Of a stretch of DNA of 64,000 nt, positions 14,841 through 24,662 are shown piece by piece; within the stretch, counting starts at the first letter, position 1, and every line of letters starts with the position of its first letter. A model generated the notes under the pieces. That model ran no database searches. It had not been told where the DNA came from and saw nothing but the letters and a program-made list of their open reading frames with translations. Position numbers and translations under genes: made by a program. The stretch is from the NCBI RefSeq assembly GCF_014083865.1, contig NZ_JACEFA010000003.1:124001-188000 (forward strand), written 5' to 3'. Origin of the DNA: Paraliobacillus salinarum (GTDB lineage: Bacteria; Bacillota; Bacilli; Bacillales; Amphibacillaceae).

Positions 14841-16691
14841 TTAACTAAACTCTAATAATTCTTGTAGTTCTTCCACATACTCAGTTGATCCAGTAACAAC
14901 TAAATTATCTCCTAAGCGTAATTGTGTGTCACCATGTGGAACAATTGAGTCATTGTCTCTAAAAATACGAACCATTATCACATCACCTGTAAAAGGAAAT
15001 TCACGCAGCATAATACCATCATAAACAGAATTATTCATTTGAATTTCGTACAAGGCACTTTCTTGATTCGTTAAGATGTCCACTACATTCGGTGCCTCGA
15101 TCATCGCTTTTAACAATGTCTTCGTTGACAATAAGAAAGAAAATACTTCCACACCATTCTCTTTTAATTGTTTGTCAATGTGTGAGGTTTCTGCTCTAGC
15201 AATAACACGCTCCACACCATTATGTTTCGCATAGCATGCAATTTCTTTATTTATTTCTTCATTTCCCGTTGAAACAACAACAATGTTAGAGTCAAACACA
15301 CCTAACTGTTGTAGTTCATTGATGTCATACGATTCTACTTCTTTAATATCAAAAACAGATTTAGTAATTTTATCGTCTAATTTATCTAAACGAGTGTGAT
15401 ACAAATGTGATTCAAATAATTCTTGATCCAACTCTCGAACAACAGGAAGTGTCGCTTGGTTCGATCCGATAAAAGTTACAATTTGTTTAGGGATAGCCTC
15501 TTCATGATGCACATATAACTTCTTGAAAATAGGCGGTGTAATAATACAAGTTAACACAGCAACAAGAATTAGTGCACTTTCCATTTGAGTATCAATTACT
15601 CCAATTCTTTCGCCAATTGCAGCTGCAGCAATAACTAACGATAGTGTTGAGGTTAAAATCATGCCTGCTCCAAATACTGTTCGTGTATCATACCATTTTT
15701 TCAAAAACAACACTGGAAGTAGTTTAGATACCAATAAAGCAAGCAATAATAATGGAATCAGCATTAACACCATCGGATCACCAAATAATGTCCAAATATT
15801 AATCTCTACACCTATCATTACAAAGAAGATAGGAATTAAAAATCCATAGCCAAAACTATCCAACTTTTGGACTAAATCCTGGTTCGGTGCCAGTAATGAT
15901 ACAAGTGCCCCTGCGATAAAAGCACCTAAAATATTTTCGGCACCAACAGACTCTGATACTGCTACTAAAAAGATGATCAATGTAAATACAGCTCTAGTAC
16001 CAATTTGAATGGTTCCTTTTGACATTGCTTCGAGAAAGGACTGATTTTTAAAATGCCTTCCAACAAAATAAAGTACAATACCAACAGCAAAGAGAATTAG
16101 CAACAGCCACATGTTTCCTGATCCATCTCCATAAATAGAAACAAAAACTGCCAACAGAATCATTGTCACTAAGTCTGCAATAACAGCAATTAGTAGAATT
16201 GTTTGCCCAATCGGCGTTTTCATTGCTTGGGATTCCTTCAATGTTGGTACAACAACACCTAATGAGATAGTTGAGATGATTAATGTCATTAAGAATATAT
16301 TGTCAATAAATCCAGCTAAAACAAATAAATAAGATAAGCCTAGTGACAGTAAAAGAATTCCGATAAAAACTATAGTCGCAACGACGACCGGATTCATACT
16401 CGTTTCGCTAGCATCGTTTCTCTTTTTCTTTTTCTTAGAAAATAGAGAGAAATCAATTTCAAGTCCACTTAAAAACATCAAAAATATAAATCCAAGTGTT
16501 GATAATGTTTCTAACCAATTACTTTCTTCTACTAGATTAAATCCACTTTGTCCTATGATTAAGCCTACAATTATTTCAGCCACTACAACCGGAATTACAT
16601 TTAAACGTAATCGATGCATAAGAATCGGTGTGATAAATGCAGCGATAATTACAATAACAAGTGAACTAACTGATTCAGGATGTGCCTCCAA
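14841..16691 (-). CDS. yjbQ: CPA2 monovalent cation:proton antiporter with TrkA domains (YjbQ type)
   Basis: A 616-residue protein with about twelve N-terminal helices of the Na+/H+ exchanger (KefB/CPA2) fold (about 5-390). A TrkA-N regulatory domain (about 405-520, opening VTFIGSNQATLPVV) and a TrkA-C domain (about 535-615, ending with EELQELLEFS) follow. It exports Na+ or K+ in exchange for protons at the cell membrane. The TTG start is supported by GGGAGG at 9 bases. It lies directly downstream of mgtE on the same strand. B. subtilis yjbQ lies in the same neighbourhood (after prpE). Confidence 0.85.
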   Translation of the reverse strand: MEAHPESVSSLVIVIIAAFITPILMHRLRLNVIPVVVAEIIVGLIIGQSGFNLVEESNWLETLSTLGFIFLMFLSGLEIDFSLFSKKKKKRNDASETSMNPVVVATIVFIGILLLSLGLSYLFVLAGFIDNIFLMTLIISTISLGVVVPTLKESQAMKTPIGQTILLIAVIADLVTMILLAVFVSIYGDGSGNMWLLLILFAVGIVLYFVGRHFKNQSFLEAMSKGTIQIGTRAVFTLIIFLVAVSESVGAENILGAFIAGALVSLLAPNQDLVQKLDSFGYGFLIPIFFVMIGVEINIWTLFGDPMVLMLIPLLLLALLVSKLLPVLFLKKWYDTRTVFGAGMILTSTLSLVIAAAAIGERIGVIDTQMESALILVAVLTCIITPPIFKKLYVHHEEAIPKQIVTFIGSNQATLPVVRELDQELFESHLYHTRLDKLDDKITKSVFDIKEVESYDINELQQLGVFDSNIVVVSTGNEEINKEIACYAKHNGVERVIARAETSHIDKQLKENGVEVFSFLLSTKTLLKAMIEAPNVVDILTNQESALYEIQMNNSVYDGIMLREFPFTGDVIMVRIFRDNDSIVPHGDTQLRLGDNLVVTGSTEYVEELQELLEFS

Positions 16692-16716
16692 TGTGGTCAG
16701 CCTCCCTTTTTATTTT

Positions 16717-18081
16717 TTATAATAATAGATTCATAAATGCAGTTGCTAAACCGAAATAAATCATAACCGATATAATATCGTTAATTGTTGTAATAAACGG
16801 TCCTGAGGCAACAGCAGGATCGATATTAAAGCGATCCATTACTAAGGGAACTAATGCGCCTGCAATTGTTGCTACAATTAAAGTTGCTGCAATAGATATT
16901 CCTACTAACATGCCAAGAAATACCGAACCTTGCCATACATACACGACGATAGTAATAACAACACCACAAGTGATACCGGTAATTAAACCAGTCATCGCTT
17001 CACGCATAATAATTTTCCATTTCCCTTGTTTTTCAATTTCACCTGTAGCTATCCCACGCACAGCTACAGCTAATGCTTGTGTCCCTGTATTACCTGCCAT
17101 CCCCGCAATTAAAGGGATAAATATCGCAAGAATTGCAACCTTATCTAAAGTCTCTTCAAATCTTCCAATAATACTTGCTGTAAATAAACCCAAGAACAAG
17201 AGGATAATAAGCCATGGTAATCTTTTTCGAGCGGAAACAAATGCATTATCACCAGAGCGCTCCATATCGGAGACCCCTGCTAATTTAGAATAGTCATCAT
17301 TTGCTTCTTGATCCATAACGTCCATAATATCATCGACTGTGATAATACCTAGCAGATGATCTTGAAAATCCACTACCGGTAAGGCAAGAAAATCATAGTC
17401 ACGCATCATTTGTGCAATATCTTCTTGGTCTTCTCCGACGGGAACGGAAACAACACGTTCACTCATTACATCAGCGATTAGCCAATCTCCTTCTGCTATA
17501 ATTAAATCACGTAAGGAGATAACACCAACTAATCTCTTGTCTTTGTCTATTACATAGAGATAGTAAATCGTTTCCGCTTCAGGTGCTTCTTTTCTTAAAT
17601 GTCGCATAGCTTCCTTGACCGTTTGCTCTGTATGGATGACAACAAACTCTGTTGTCATAATACTACCGGCAGTCTTCTCTTCATAATGTAGAAGTGCTTT
17701 AATTTCTTCAGCAGCTTCCTTTTCCATCATCGTCAAAAAACTTGCGACTTTATTCTTATCTAAATCATTTAATATATCAACGGCATCATCCGTAGCCATT
17801 TCCGCTAATATTTGTGCAGCAAATGTTGGATTCATCTCAATGATAAATTGTTCAGTTAATTCTTCATCTACGTGTTCCATTACATCTGCAACTTCTTTAG
17901 GCGACAAATAGGTATAAATTAAAAAACGAATGTCTTCTGTTTGTTCTTCGAATATCTTCGCTTGGTCATATGGATGTATTTCTAAAAATTCAGCACGAAA
18001 TTGATCAATTTGTTCATGAATAAGTGCATCCTGAATTTTGTTCCATAACCGCTCTCTTTCTTGTTGTTCTAAATGTTCCAT
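16717..18081 (-). CDS. mgtE: Magnesium transporter MgtE
   Basis: A 454-residue Mg2+ channel/transporter. The order is an N-terminal superhelical domain (about 20-130), two CBS domains (about 140-255, with EADGDWLIADVM-like and LALPVVDFQDHLLGIITVDD blocks), and five transmembrane helices (about 285-454). The last contain the pore signature GNTGTQALAVAVRGIA. Cytosolic Mg2+ bound at the N and CBS domains closes the pore. GGAGGGG precedes the ATG. The 5' leader is short, with no room for the M-box riboswitch known from B. subtilis mgtE. Confidence 0.93.
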   Translation of the reverse strand: MEHLEQQERERLWNKIQDALIHEQIDQFRAEFLEIHPYDQAKIFEEQTEDIRFLIYTYLSPKEVADVMEHVDEELTEQFIIEMNPTFAAQILAEMATDDAVDILNDLDKNKVASFLTMMEKEAAEEIKALLHYEEKTAGSIMTTEFVVIHTEQTVKEAMRHLRKEAPEAETIYYLYVIDKDKRLVGVISLRDLIIAEGDWLIADVMSERVVSVPVGEDQEDIAQMMRDYDFLALPVVDFQDHLLGIITVDDIMDVMDQEANDDYSKLAGVSDMERSGDNAFVSARKRLPWLIILLFLGLFTASIIGRFEETLDKVAILAIFIPLIAGMAGNTGTQALAVAVRGIATGEIEKQGKWKIIMREAMTGLITGITCGVVITIVVYVWQGSVFLGMLVGISIAATLIVATIAGALVPLVMDRFNIDPAVASGPFITTINDIISVMIYFGLATAFMNLLL

Positions 18082-18116
18082 TGGAAAGTCCCCTCCTTCA
18101 TCGCCCAGACCGTACT

Positions 18117-18145
18117 ATAGTAATCGCCAACAATAAATTTGTCAA
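18117..18145 (-). promoter_or_regulatory. Sigma-A promoter of mgtE
   Basis: Minus strand TTGACA (18140-18145), 17 bases, TACTAT (18117-18122). The expected transcript start is only about 30 bases before the start codon. Confidence 0.75.
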
Positions 18146-18304
18146 TGAAAAAGAAATGTTAGCTAAGCAGAATTTAGCATATATTTTGTTTTTTTGCTAC
18201 ACTTGATTTCAATTATAAAAAACAATACTTAAAAAATAAAACAATTTAAGGTAAACTAAGCAATAGAGTTTAAATTATTATTATAGAAAAGAGTTTGATC
18301 AACA

Positions 18305-19468
18305 ATGGAAAAGAATACTTCCCCTAAAATAGATTATACGTTAATTTCAATTGTTATTTTATTAGCGATTATTAGTATATTTACTCTATACACATTGGAA
18401 CCATATATAAATGAAGCTTTTCACATTAAACAACTCGTTTGGTATATCGTTGGATCAATGGTGATTGTTGCAATTATGTTTGTTGATTACGATCGATTAC
18501 ACCAAATTGCATGGATTCTTTATGGCTTCGGTATGCTAATGTTAGTCATGCTTCATTTTCATTTCCCTCCAGGGATAGCGCATAGAGCTGGAGGAGCTTG
18601 GGGTTGGTTTAAAATAGGTCCTATTTCTATACAACCTGCAGAGTTTATGAAAGTAATACTAATTATTGCCCTAGCACATCTCATTGTTATGCACAAAGAA
18701 AAATTTAAGATGGATACAATCAAAAATGATTTATGGTTGCTTGCTAAAATGGCATTTGTTTCGCTTCCTCCTATGGGTTTTATTGCCTTACAGCCTGATT
18801 TAGGTGGATTCTTAGTGCTCGTTGCGATTATCCTGTCAATGATTCTTGTTTCGGGTATTCAATGGCGTATTATTCTATCCTTAATCGGAACCGCTGTTGT
18901 ATCGGTCGGATTGTTAATATTTTTGTTTGTGTCATTTCCGGAAAAAATTGATCAGTTAGCCGAAGATTATGGGTTTGAACATGTGGAACGACGATTTAAT
19001 GCATGGTTGGATCCCGCTAATAACACACAGGGAGATTCATATCAATTAATTCGTGCGATGCGCGCAATTGGATCTGGGCAACTCTCAGGAAAAGGAATTG
19101 GAGAATTCGAAGTTTCCCACATCCCTGAACGTCAAACCGATTTTATTTTTTCTGCAATAGCGGAGCAGTTTGGATTTATCGGATCTAGTGCTCTATTAAT
19201 ACTATTTTTCTTACTGATTTACAGATTAATTCATATAGGTTTACAAAGTAATGATCCTTTCGGAAGTTATCTTGTTACCGGTATGGTAGGAATGTTTACT
19301 TATCAAATATTTCAAAACATCGGTATGTCCATTAACTTATTACCGATTACAGGTCTTCCTCTTCCGTTCATTGGATATGGTGGTAGTTCAACGTTAACCT
19401 ATTTAATTGCAATCGGAATTGTATTAAATATTCATTATCGAACCAAAGTATATATGTTTGATTCATAA
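18305..19468 (+). CDS. rodA: RodA/FtsW/SpoVE family (SEDS) peptidoglycan polymerase
   Basis: A 387-residue SEDS-family glycosyltransferase with about ten helices that polymerises lipid II with a partner class B PBP. Signature segments are WFKIGPISIQPAEFMKVILII, the long extracellular loop with RFNAWLDPANNTQGDSYQ and HIPERQTDFIFSAIAEQFGF, and the C-terminal LPFIGYGGSST. The LPERQTDFIF-like loop and length favour RodA (cell elongation) over FtsW or SpoVE. It lies outside any cell-division cluster and may be one of several paralogues. No partner PBP is adjacent. Confidence 0.85.
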   Translation: MEKNTSPKIDYTLISIVILLAIISIFTLYTLEPYINEAFHIKQLVWYIVGSMVIVAIMFVDYDRLHQIAWILYGFGMLMLVMLHFHFPPGIAHRAGGAWGWFKIGPISIQPAEFMKVILIIALAHLIVMHKEKFKMDTIKNDLWLLAKMAFVSLPPMGFIALQPDLGGFLVLVAIILSMILVSGIQWRIILSLIGTAVVSVGLLIFLFVSFPEKIDQLAEDYGFEHVERRFNAWLDPANNTQGDSYQLIRAMRAIGSGQLSGKGIGEFEVSHIPERQTDFIFSAIAEQFGFIGSSALLILFFLLIYRLIHIGLQSNDPFGSYLVTGMVGMFTYQIFQNIGMSINLLPITGLPLPFIGYGGSSTLTYLIAIGIVLNIHYRTKVYMFDS

Positions 19469-19492
19469 TTTAAACACCACGGAGGTTACTAT

Positions 19493-20233
19493 ATGGGTAT
19501 AGATATTATTGGTGATGTACACGGTTGTTATGAGGAGTTACTTGATTTATTCAAAGAGCTCGGCTATTTGAATGATAAAAATATTCCTATTCATCCAGAT
19601 GGACGAACAGCAATATTTTTAGGTGATATTACCGATCGAGGGCCATATTCAATTAAAATGATTGAACTGGTGTATGAAATGGTCGTAGAAAAGAAAATTG
19701 CTGCGTATATTCCAGGTAATCATTGCAACAAGCTATATCGTTATTTCCTCGGAAATAACGTAAAAGTGAAGCACGGTCTAGAAACAACCGTTGCAGAATA
19801 TAATAACCTTTCAACCACTAAACAGCATAAAATAAAAGATAAGTTTATCCAATTATATGAGAATGCACCATTATATTTAGTGCTTCCAGAATATCAAGCT
19901 GTTGTGGCGCATGCAGGAATTAAAGAAGAATTAATCGGCCGTAACGATAAAAAAGTAGCCACCTTTGTTTTTTACGGTGATATTACTGGTGAGACACACG
20001 AGGATGGACGTCCAATCAGGCGAGATTGGGCTCAAAATTATCAAGGAAACAATTGGATTGTTTATGGTCATACTCCAGTTAAAGAACCTCGTATCGTGCA
20101 TAAGACGATTAACATCGATACAGGCTGTGTGTTCGGGAATAAACTTACTGCTTTTCGTTTACCAGAAGAAACAACAATTAGTGTACCTTCGAAACAACCT
20201 TATTTGGAAGAGAAGTTCCGTTATTTTGATTAA
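19493..20233 (+). CDS. prpE: PrpE-type metallophosphatase / Ap4A hydrolase
   Basis: A 246-residue calcineurin-like phosphoesterase with the metal motifs GDVHG (residues 7-11), GDITDRGP and GNHCNKL, plus later HAG and YGHTPV. B. subtilis PrpE cleaves diadenosine tetraphosphate and dephosphorylates serine/threonine and tyrosine. It sits between rodA and the convergent yjbO gene, and yjbO-prpE adjacency is as in B. subtilis. GGAGG precedes the ATG. Confidence 0.88.
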   Translation: MGIDIIGDVHGCYEELLDLFKELGYLNDKNIPIHPDGRTAIFLGDITDRGPYSIKMIELVYEMVVEKKIAAYIPGNHCNKLYRYFLGNNVKVKHGLETTVAEYNNLSTTKQHKIKDKFIQLYENAPLYLVLPEYQAVVAHAGIKEELIGRNDKKVATFVFYGDITGETHEDGRPIRRDWAQNYQGNNWIVYGHTPVKEPRIVHKTINIDTGCVFGNKLTAFRLPEETTISVPSKQPYLEEKFRYFD

Positions 20234-20261
20234 AATTGATGCCTCCCCTATTGCACAACCT

Positions 20262-20313
20262 AAAAAATACTCCGAACGAAATTTATATCTCATTTCGTTT
20301 GGAGTATTTTTTT
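20262..20313. terminator. Bidirectional terminator between prpE and yjbO
   Basis: AAAAAATACTCC pairs with GGAGTATTTTTT, with a second inner stem ACGAAAT/ATTTCGT. Confidence 0.9.
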
Positions 20314-21171
20314 CATATCTGGAGATAAATCGGATGTAAATGTATAGTGCTTTTTGGTAATCGGATGTGTAAACGATAAAGAAACACAATGTAGCGCTTG
20401 GCGTTTTATTCTCTCTACTTCGCCTCCATATAGTTCATCCCCTAGTAACGGATGACCGAGATAAGCAAAGTGTACACGAATTTGATGTGTTCTTCCCGTT
20501 TCCAATTTAATATGTACTAGTGAGTCAGTAGTTGTTTCCTTGAGTACTTGATAGTGTGTGACCGATCGTTTACCCTCAGGGGCTACCATTCGCTCTATAA
20601 TAGAGTTTGGATTCCTAGCTATTGGCGCAACAATTGTTCCGTTTTTTTCTGTTAAGTGCCCTGACACAATCGCTTGATAGCGACGCTCAATTGCACCTTT
20701 CTTTTGTTCTATTGCAAGGATGGAATGACTCAAACGATGTTTCGATATTAAAATCAATCCAGAGGTGTCACGATCCAGTCTAGTAACAATATGCACCGTG
20801 AAATCTAATTGTTTTTTTTCATAATGATGTAATATACCATTGGCAAGTGTTCCTGTTTTATGATGAATCGAGGGAATGGAAGCTATGCCTGCTGGTTTGT
20901 TAATAACCAGAATATCGTTATCTTCATAAACAATATCCAAATCCAATGGTTCTGCTTTCATAAATGTGCCACGGTGTTCTTTAGGAAACTTAACTTCTAC
21001 GGTATCGCCTGTTTGGATTACTTTTCGAACAGTTGCAAACTCATTATTTACCATCAAGCAGCCAGGTTCAAACTTGACTGCTTTAATTATTCGTCTCGAG
21101 AAGCCTTTTCTTTCTTTTAAATACTCTCTTAGCATTAAGCCACTTTCTTCTTTAGTCACTTGCCATTTCAA
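20290..21171 (-). CDS. yjbO: RluA-family pseudouridine synthase (YjbO type)
   Basis: A 293-residue RNA pseudouridine synthase with an N-terminal S4-like part (about 12-75) and the RluA catalytic domain. The active-site motif reads TRLDRDTSG with the catalytic Asp, where the more common first residue is His. GRTHQIRVHFAYLGHPLLGD is also conserved. It is second after nadF in a minus-strand group yjbM-nadF-yjbO, the B. subtilis order. It is a paralogue of the synthase at 1917-2801. Confidence 0.88.
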   Translation of the reverse strand: MKWQVTKEESGLMLREYLKERKGFSRRIIKAVKFEPGCLMVNNEFATVRKVIQTGDTVEVKFPKEHRGTFMKAEPLDLDIVYEDNDILVINKPAGIASIPSIHHKTGTLANGILHHYEKKQLDFTVHIVTRLDRDTSGLILISKHRLSHSILAIEQKKGAIERRYQAIVSGHLTEKNGTIVAPIARNPNSIIERMVAPEGKRSVTHYQVLKETTTDSLVHIKLETGRTHQIRVHFAYLGHPLLGDELYGGEVERIKRQALHCVSLSFTHPITKKHYTFTSDLSPDMKKILQTK

Positions 21172-21195
21172 TGTAACTTCACCTTTTCGTCTTTC

Positions 21196-21996
21196 TTATC
21201 GTTCATCAGATATAAAGGAATCACGAACCCGCTTCCAAAACGGAAAGGAGCGAAACCTAGCGAAACGTATTTTTTCTTCTGCTACTTGATATTCAATGGA
21301 TTTAATATCAACAACACTTTTCGTGATATGATCAATAGTTAATAAAAAGCTTTGGTTCTCCTCAACTGGTTTAAATTCACAAATATGATGCTTCGGCAGA
21401 ATCAATGGTGATCCAATTGTACGATAAACTCGATTATTGATGGAGGACATTTCTGTGATTTGTAATGTTGCCAGTGAAGGATGAATAATTGCTCCTCCAA
21501 GTGCTTTATTATAGGCTGTACTTCCAGATGGAGTCGAAATACACAAACCATCGCCTCTAAATCGTTCAAAGTGTTCCCCTTTAATATCTACATCTAATAC
21601 AACAGAGCCTTCCACTTTTTTAATGGATGATTCATTCAAAGCAAGATATCGTTTGGACTTTTTATCTTTTGTGTGAATAGTCATCGCTAATAATGGGTAT
21701 TCCACTACTTGAAATGGATTTTTCGCAATATCAATAACTAATTTTTCTATTTCTTCTGGAACCCAATCTGCATAAAAACCTAAGTGCCCTGTATGTACCC
21801 CAATGAAAGCTGTTTGATTCAATCGATGGCTATAGTGATGAAATGACTTTAAAAATGTTCCATCTCCACCAACTGATATGGCTAAGTCAGGCTCTGTTTC
21901 ATTATATTCTAAATCAAAATCAGTTAAATATTGATATATTAGTGCTTTAATACTCTCAGACTTATGATCACCTTTTGATGTAATGGAGAATTTCAT
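21196..21996 (-). CDS. nadF: NAD kinase (NadF/PpnK)
   Basis: A 266-residue enzyme that phosphorylates NAD to NADP in the cytosol. The GGDGT motif is at residues 43-47 ([11 protein letters not shown]) and the conserved LNE motif follows in RYLALNESS. The nucleotide-binding [15 protein letters not shown] block is also present. It starts 3 bases after the yjbM stop codon, so the two are cotranscribed. The pairing of a (p)ppGpp synthase with NAD kinase is conserved in Bacillales. Confidence 0.93.
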   Translation of the reverse strand: MKFSITSKGDHKSESIKALIYQYLTDFDLEYNETEPDLAISVGGDGTFLKSFHHYSHRLNQTAFIGVHTGHLGFYADWVPEEIEKLVIDIAKNPFQVVEYPLLAMTIHTKDKKSKRYLALNESSIKKVEGSVVLDVDIKGEHFERFRGDGLCISTPSGSTAYNKALGGAIIHPSLATLQITEMSSINNRVYRTIGSPLILPKHHICEFKPVEENQSFLLTIDHITKSVVDIKSIEYQVAEEKIRFARFRSFPFWKRVRDSFISDER

Positions 21997-21999
21997 AAG

Positions 22000-22662
22000 T
22001 TACGATCGCCCTCCTCCTTTATGCTTATGGGTAGATTTATATTGATTAAAAATCCGTTGCGCTTCTTGAACTTCGTCTTTAATCATTGACATTTCTTCAT
22101 CTAACTGAAAAGCCGCTTCTGCTGCTCGTTTTAATTTGTTTTGAACATGAGAAGGAATTTGACCTTCATATTTGTAATTCAAGGAATGCTCATTGGTTGC
22201 CCAGAAATTCATTGCAAGAGTCCTAATCTGAATTTCTGCAATAACTTGTTTTTCCCCTCTAATTGTAGCGACCGGATAGCAGATAATCATGTGATAAGAA
22301 CGGTAACCACTTTCCTTCTTATCTCTAATATAGTCTTTTTCTTCTATAATCTTAAAATCATTTCTTGAACGTAACATCTCAACAATAGTATAGATGTCAT
22401 CAACAAATTGACATACAACACGAACACCCGCAATGTCTTGCATATCATTTTCTAATGTTTCATATGAGATGTTTTTTCTATTTGCTTTATCTATAATACT
22501 TGATATAGGTTTCACTCTCGCAGTAACAAATTCAATCGGGGAATGCATTGACTCATGTTCGTATTGTGCTCTTATCCCCTTTAATTTTATTTTTAATTCT
22601 TCAACTACTTGTATGTAAGGTGCAAGAAATGTTTCCCAATTCAAACCGGCCATCGCCTCCAC
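22000..22662 (-). CDS. yjbM: Small alarmone synthetase (GTP pyrophosphokinase, YjbM/RelQ)
   Basis: A synthetase-only (p)ppGpp enzyme of about 214-220 residues. It contains the RelA/SpoT synthetase blocks MQDIAGVRVVCQF, KESGYRSYHMIICYP and EIQIRTLAMNFWATNEHSLNYK. There is no hydrolase HD domain. A C-terminal helix with acidic and basic residues fits the tetramerisation tail. The start is ambiguous: GTG at 22662, ATG at 22653 or a TTG just after, around one GGAGG. It is first in the yjbM-nadF-yjbO group. Confidence 0.9.
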   Translation of the reverse strand: MEAMAGLNWETFLAPYIQVVEELKIKLKGIRAQYEHESMHSPIEFVTARVKPISSIIDKANRKNISYETLENDMQDIAGVRVVCQFVDDIYTIVEMLRSRNDFKIIEEKDYIRDKKESGYRSYHMIICYPVATIRGEKQVIAEIQIRTLAMNFWATNEHSLNYKYEGQIPSHVQNKLKRAAEAAFQLDEEMSMIKDEVQEAQRIFNQYKSTHKHKGGGRS

Positions 22663-22821
22663 ATTTAAAGTTCTTTATTTACAATCATTGTATCATATGT
22701 TGAACCAAAATCATTATAATACCTTTAGAAACTCGCTTCAACGTAAATCATTCGACATTCTTCTTCTACTTCCTCTATACTAATAGATAAAAAAGGGAAA
22801 AACGAACAGGAGTTGTAATCT

Positions 22822-23397
22822 ATGACACAAGAAGTGGAAATGGAAAGCAAGAACTTATTGACGAAGCAAGAATATGAAAACTTATTGGAACACTTAAATC
22901 TATCAATAGATGAGGCAAAAAAACAAGTGAATTATTACTTTGAAACACCAGATTTTCTTTTAAAACAAAACGGTTGTGCATTACGTATTAGAGAGAAAAA
23001 CAATGTTTGGGTGTTAACTTTAAAACAACCCTATAAAGATGGCTTATTAGAAACACATGATCAGTTGACAGAAGCAGAAGCCATTCAGTCTATTTCAAAT
23101 CAATTAATTGTAAAAACAGATGTAGCCAAACAATTATCAGAACTAAAGATTGATAATCATTTCATTCAATTTAAAGGCACACTAGAAACACATCGATTAG
23201 AATTACCTTATAAAAACGGGCTAGTTGTCCTCGATAAAAGTAAGTATAACAATTGTGTTGACTATGAATTAGAAATTGAATCCTCTTCAATGAGAAATAG
23301 CGAAAAATTAATGGAAGAATTAATTGAAAGTAATGGGATTACGATAAAAAACACCCCGAATAAAATCGAACGTTTTTTCAATAGTTTGTCACAATAA
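22822..23397 (+). CDS. yjbK: CYTH domain protein (YjbK)
   Basis: A 191-residue member of the CYTH triphosphate-tunnel metalloenzyme superfamily. The defining ExExK motif is seen as EMESK near residue 8. Alternating strands follow with charged residues such as ALRIREKNNVWVLTLKQP and YELEIES. Relatives are inorganic triphosphatases or bind triphosphorylated nucleotides. It diverges from yjbM, the same neighbour as in B. subtilis, which suggests a link to nucleotide signalling. AGGAG precedes the ATG. Confidence 0.87.
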   Translation: MTQEVEMESKNLLTKQEYENLLEHLNLSIDEAKKQVNYYFETPDFLLKQNGCALRIREKNNVWVLTLKQPYKDGLLETHDQLTEAEAIQSISNQLIVKTDVAKQLSELKIDNHFIQFKGTLETHRLELPYKNGLVVLDKSKYNNCVDYELEIESSSMRNSEKLMEELIESNGITIKNTPNKIERFFNSLSQ

Positions 23398-23614
23398 CTT
23401 TCTTTTTGGGTTGCCTTCCAAACAGATAAGTTGCCCAACCTCAAGTCTGCCTGTTAGAATAATCTATGACAAAGTTAAGTAGTGTCAAAACATTTTACTA
23501 TTAAGTAATTTGCCTAGCTCAAATGGGCAACCTAACATAAAAAAAGATAACGTTTAAAGTGCGAATAAGTACATCTTATATGAAAACACTTGATAATGAG
23601 AAAGGAGAATCGAT

Positions 23615-24493
23615 GTGAGCTGGAATCAATCTGGGCCATCTAATTACGCTACGGCACAGCTTGGCTACTTTGATCTTCTTAGAAAACCGATCGAGATTTA
23701 TTTGTTTATCGACCCACTTTGTCCAGAAAGTTGGTCATTGGAACCATTGTTAAAAAAATTAATGTTAGAATATGGACGTTTTTTCACTATTCGTCCGATT
23801 ATAAGTAGTCGTCTATCCTCTTTTAATCAAGAAAAGGGAAATAATGATTACTTGAAACAACAATGGGAGAGAACAAGTAGCTTGACTGGAATGTGTTGTG
23901 ATGGTGATCTATGGAAGGAAAATCCGGTTAACTACCCTTCCATGCTTCCACTTGCAATTAAAGCAGCCGAATTACAAGGTAAAAAAGCAGGCAAGAGATA
24001 TTTAAGAAAAATACAAGAGTGTGTGTTCTTGAATAAACGCGACATTTCAATTGAAAACAATTTAATTACCTGTGCATACGAAGCAAATTTAGATATTGTT
24101 GAATTTAAAAAAGATCTCTATTCTAATTCTGCTAAAAAAGCATTGCAATGTGATCTCAAATTAGTAAAAGAAATGGAAATAGATTATACTCCTTCGATTG
24201 TTTTTTTCAATCAATCTGTAGATGATGATGGACTAAAACTATCTGGTGTTTATCCTTATGAGATCTATGTCAAAGTATTGAAACAAATGTTAGAAAAAGA
24301 AGTGAAGCCAGTTGAACGGCCATCATTAGAAGAGTTTATCGCTTATTATGGCTTTGTTGCTACAAAAGAAGTGGCTGTCGTTTATGATTGGTCATTAGAA
24401 CGTACAGTGAGAGAATTAAAGAAATTAAAGCTAAAACAAATTGTATATGAATTCCCAGTAAAGTATGGATCGTTTTGGGAATATAGAAATTAA
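23615..24493 (+). CDS. spxH: SpxH (YjbH), ClpXP adaptor for Spx degradation
   Basis: A 292-residue DsbA-superfamily protein that binds Spx and speeds its breakdown by ClpXP. The thioredoxin-like part starts with IEIYLFIDPLCPESWSLEP. Only the first Cys (Cys36) of the CXXC-like site is present here, followed by PES. A C-terminal helical region ends in YEFPVKYGSFWEY. The GTG start is used because the overlapping ATG is followed at once by a stop. Its client gene spx lies about 5 kb downstream, and RoxS is antiparallel just after it. Confidence 0.9.
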   Translation: MSWNQSGPSNYATAQLGYFDLLRKPIEIYLFIDPLCPESWSLEPLLKKLMLEYGRFFTIRPIISSRLSSFNQEKGNNDYLKQQWERTSSLTGMCCDGDLWKENPVNYPSMLPLAIKAAELQGKKAGKRYLRKIQECVFLNKRDISIENNLITCAYEANLDIVEFKKDLYSNSAKKALQCDLKLVKEMEIDYTPSIVFFNQSVDDDGLKLSGVYPYEIYVKVLKQMLEKEVKPVERPSLEEFIAYYGFVATKEVAVVYDWSLERTVRELKKLKLKQIVYEFPVKYGSFWEYRN

Positions 24494-24536
24494 AATAGAG
24501 GAACTGACTAATCAGTATCCTCTATTTTAATTTTTT
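24491..24536 (+). terminator. Terminator of spxH
   Basis: A 12-bp perfect stem TAAAATAGAGGA/TCCTCTATTTTA that includes the stop codon, followed by six T. Confidence 0.9.
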
Positions 24537-24540
24537 GTAC

Positions 24541-24656
24541 AAAAAAAGAGAGTGTACAGGGTGGTACACTCTCTTCACCTAGTCTATTTATAGACAAGGG
24601 GGGATGGGAGAAAGTTTCAGGTCAAACAAAGGGGTTTTGTTTGTTAAACATCTCAC
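24541..24656 (-). ncRNA. roxS: RoxS/RsaE regulatory small RNA
   Basis: A trans-acting small RNA of about 116 bases. Reading the minus strand, the transcript holds two unpaired C-rich stretches (ACCCCTTTG and CCCATCCCCCCTTG) with TTTCTCCCAT between them, as in RoxS of B. subtilis and RsaE of Staphylococcus. It ends in a 12-bp terminator stem (AAGAGAGTGTAC and complement) with seven T. A sigma-A promoter is at the right distance. In B. subtilis roxS lies between yjbH (spxH) and yizD, exactly this position. It is known to down-regulate oxidative metabolism mRNAs and to respond to ResD and Rex. Confidence 0.88.
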
Positions 24657-24662
24657 ATTTAG

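Noticed and set aside
18082-18304. M-box magnesium riboswitch upstream of mgtE
   Set aside because: The sigma-A promoter lies only about 35 bases before the start codon, leaving no space for an M-box.
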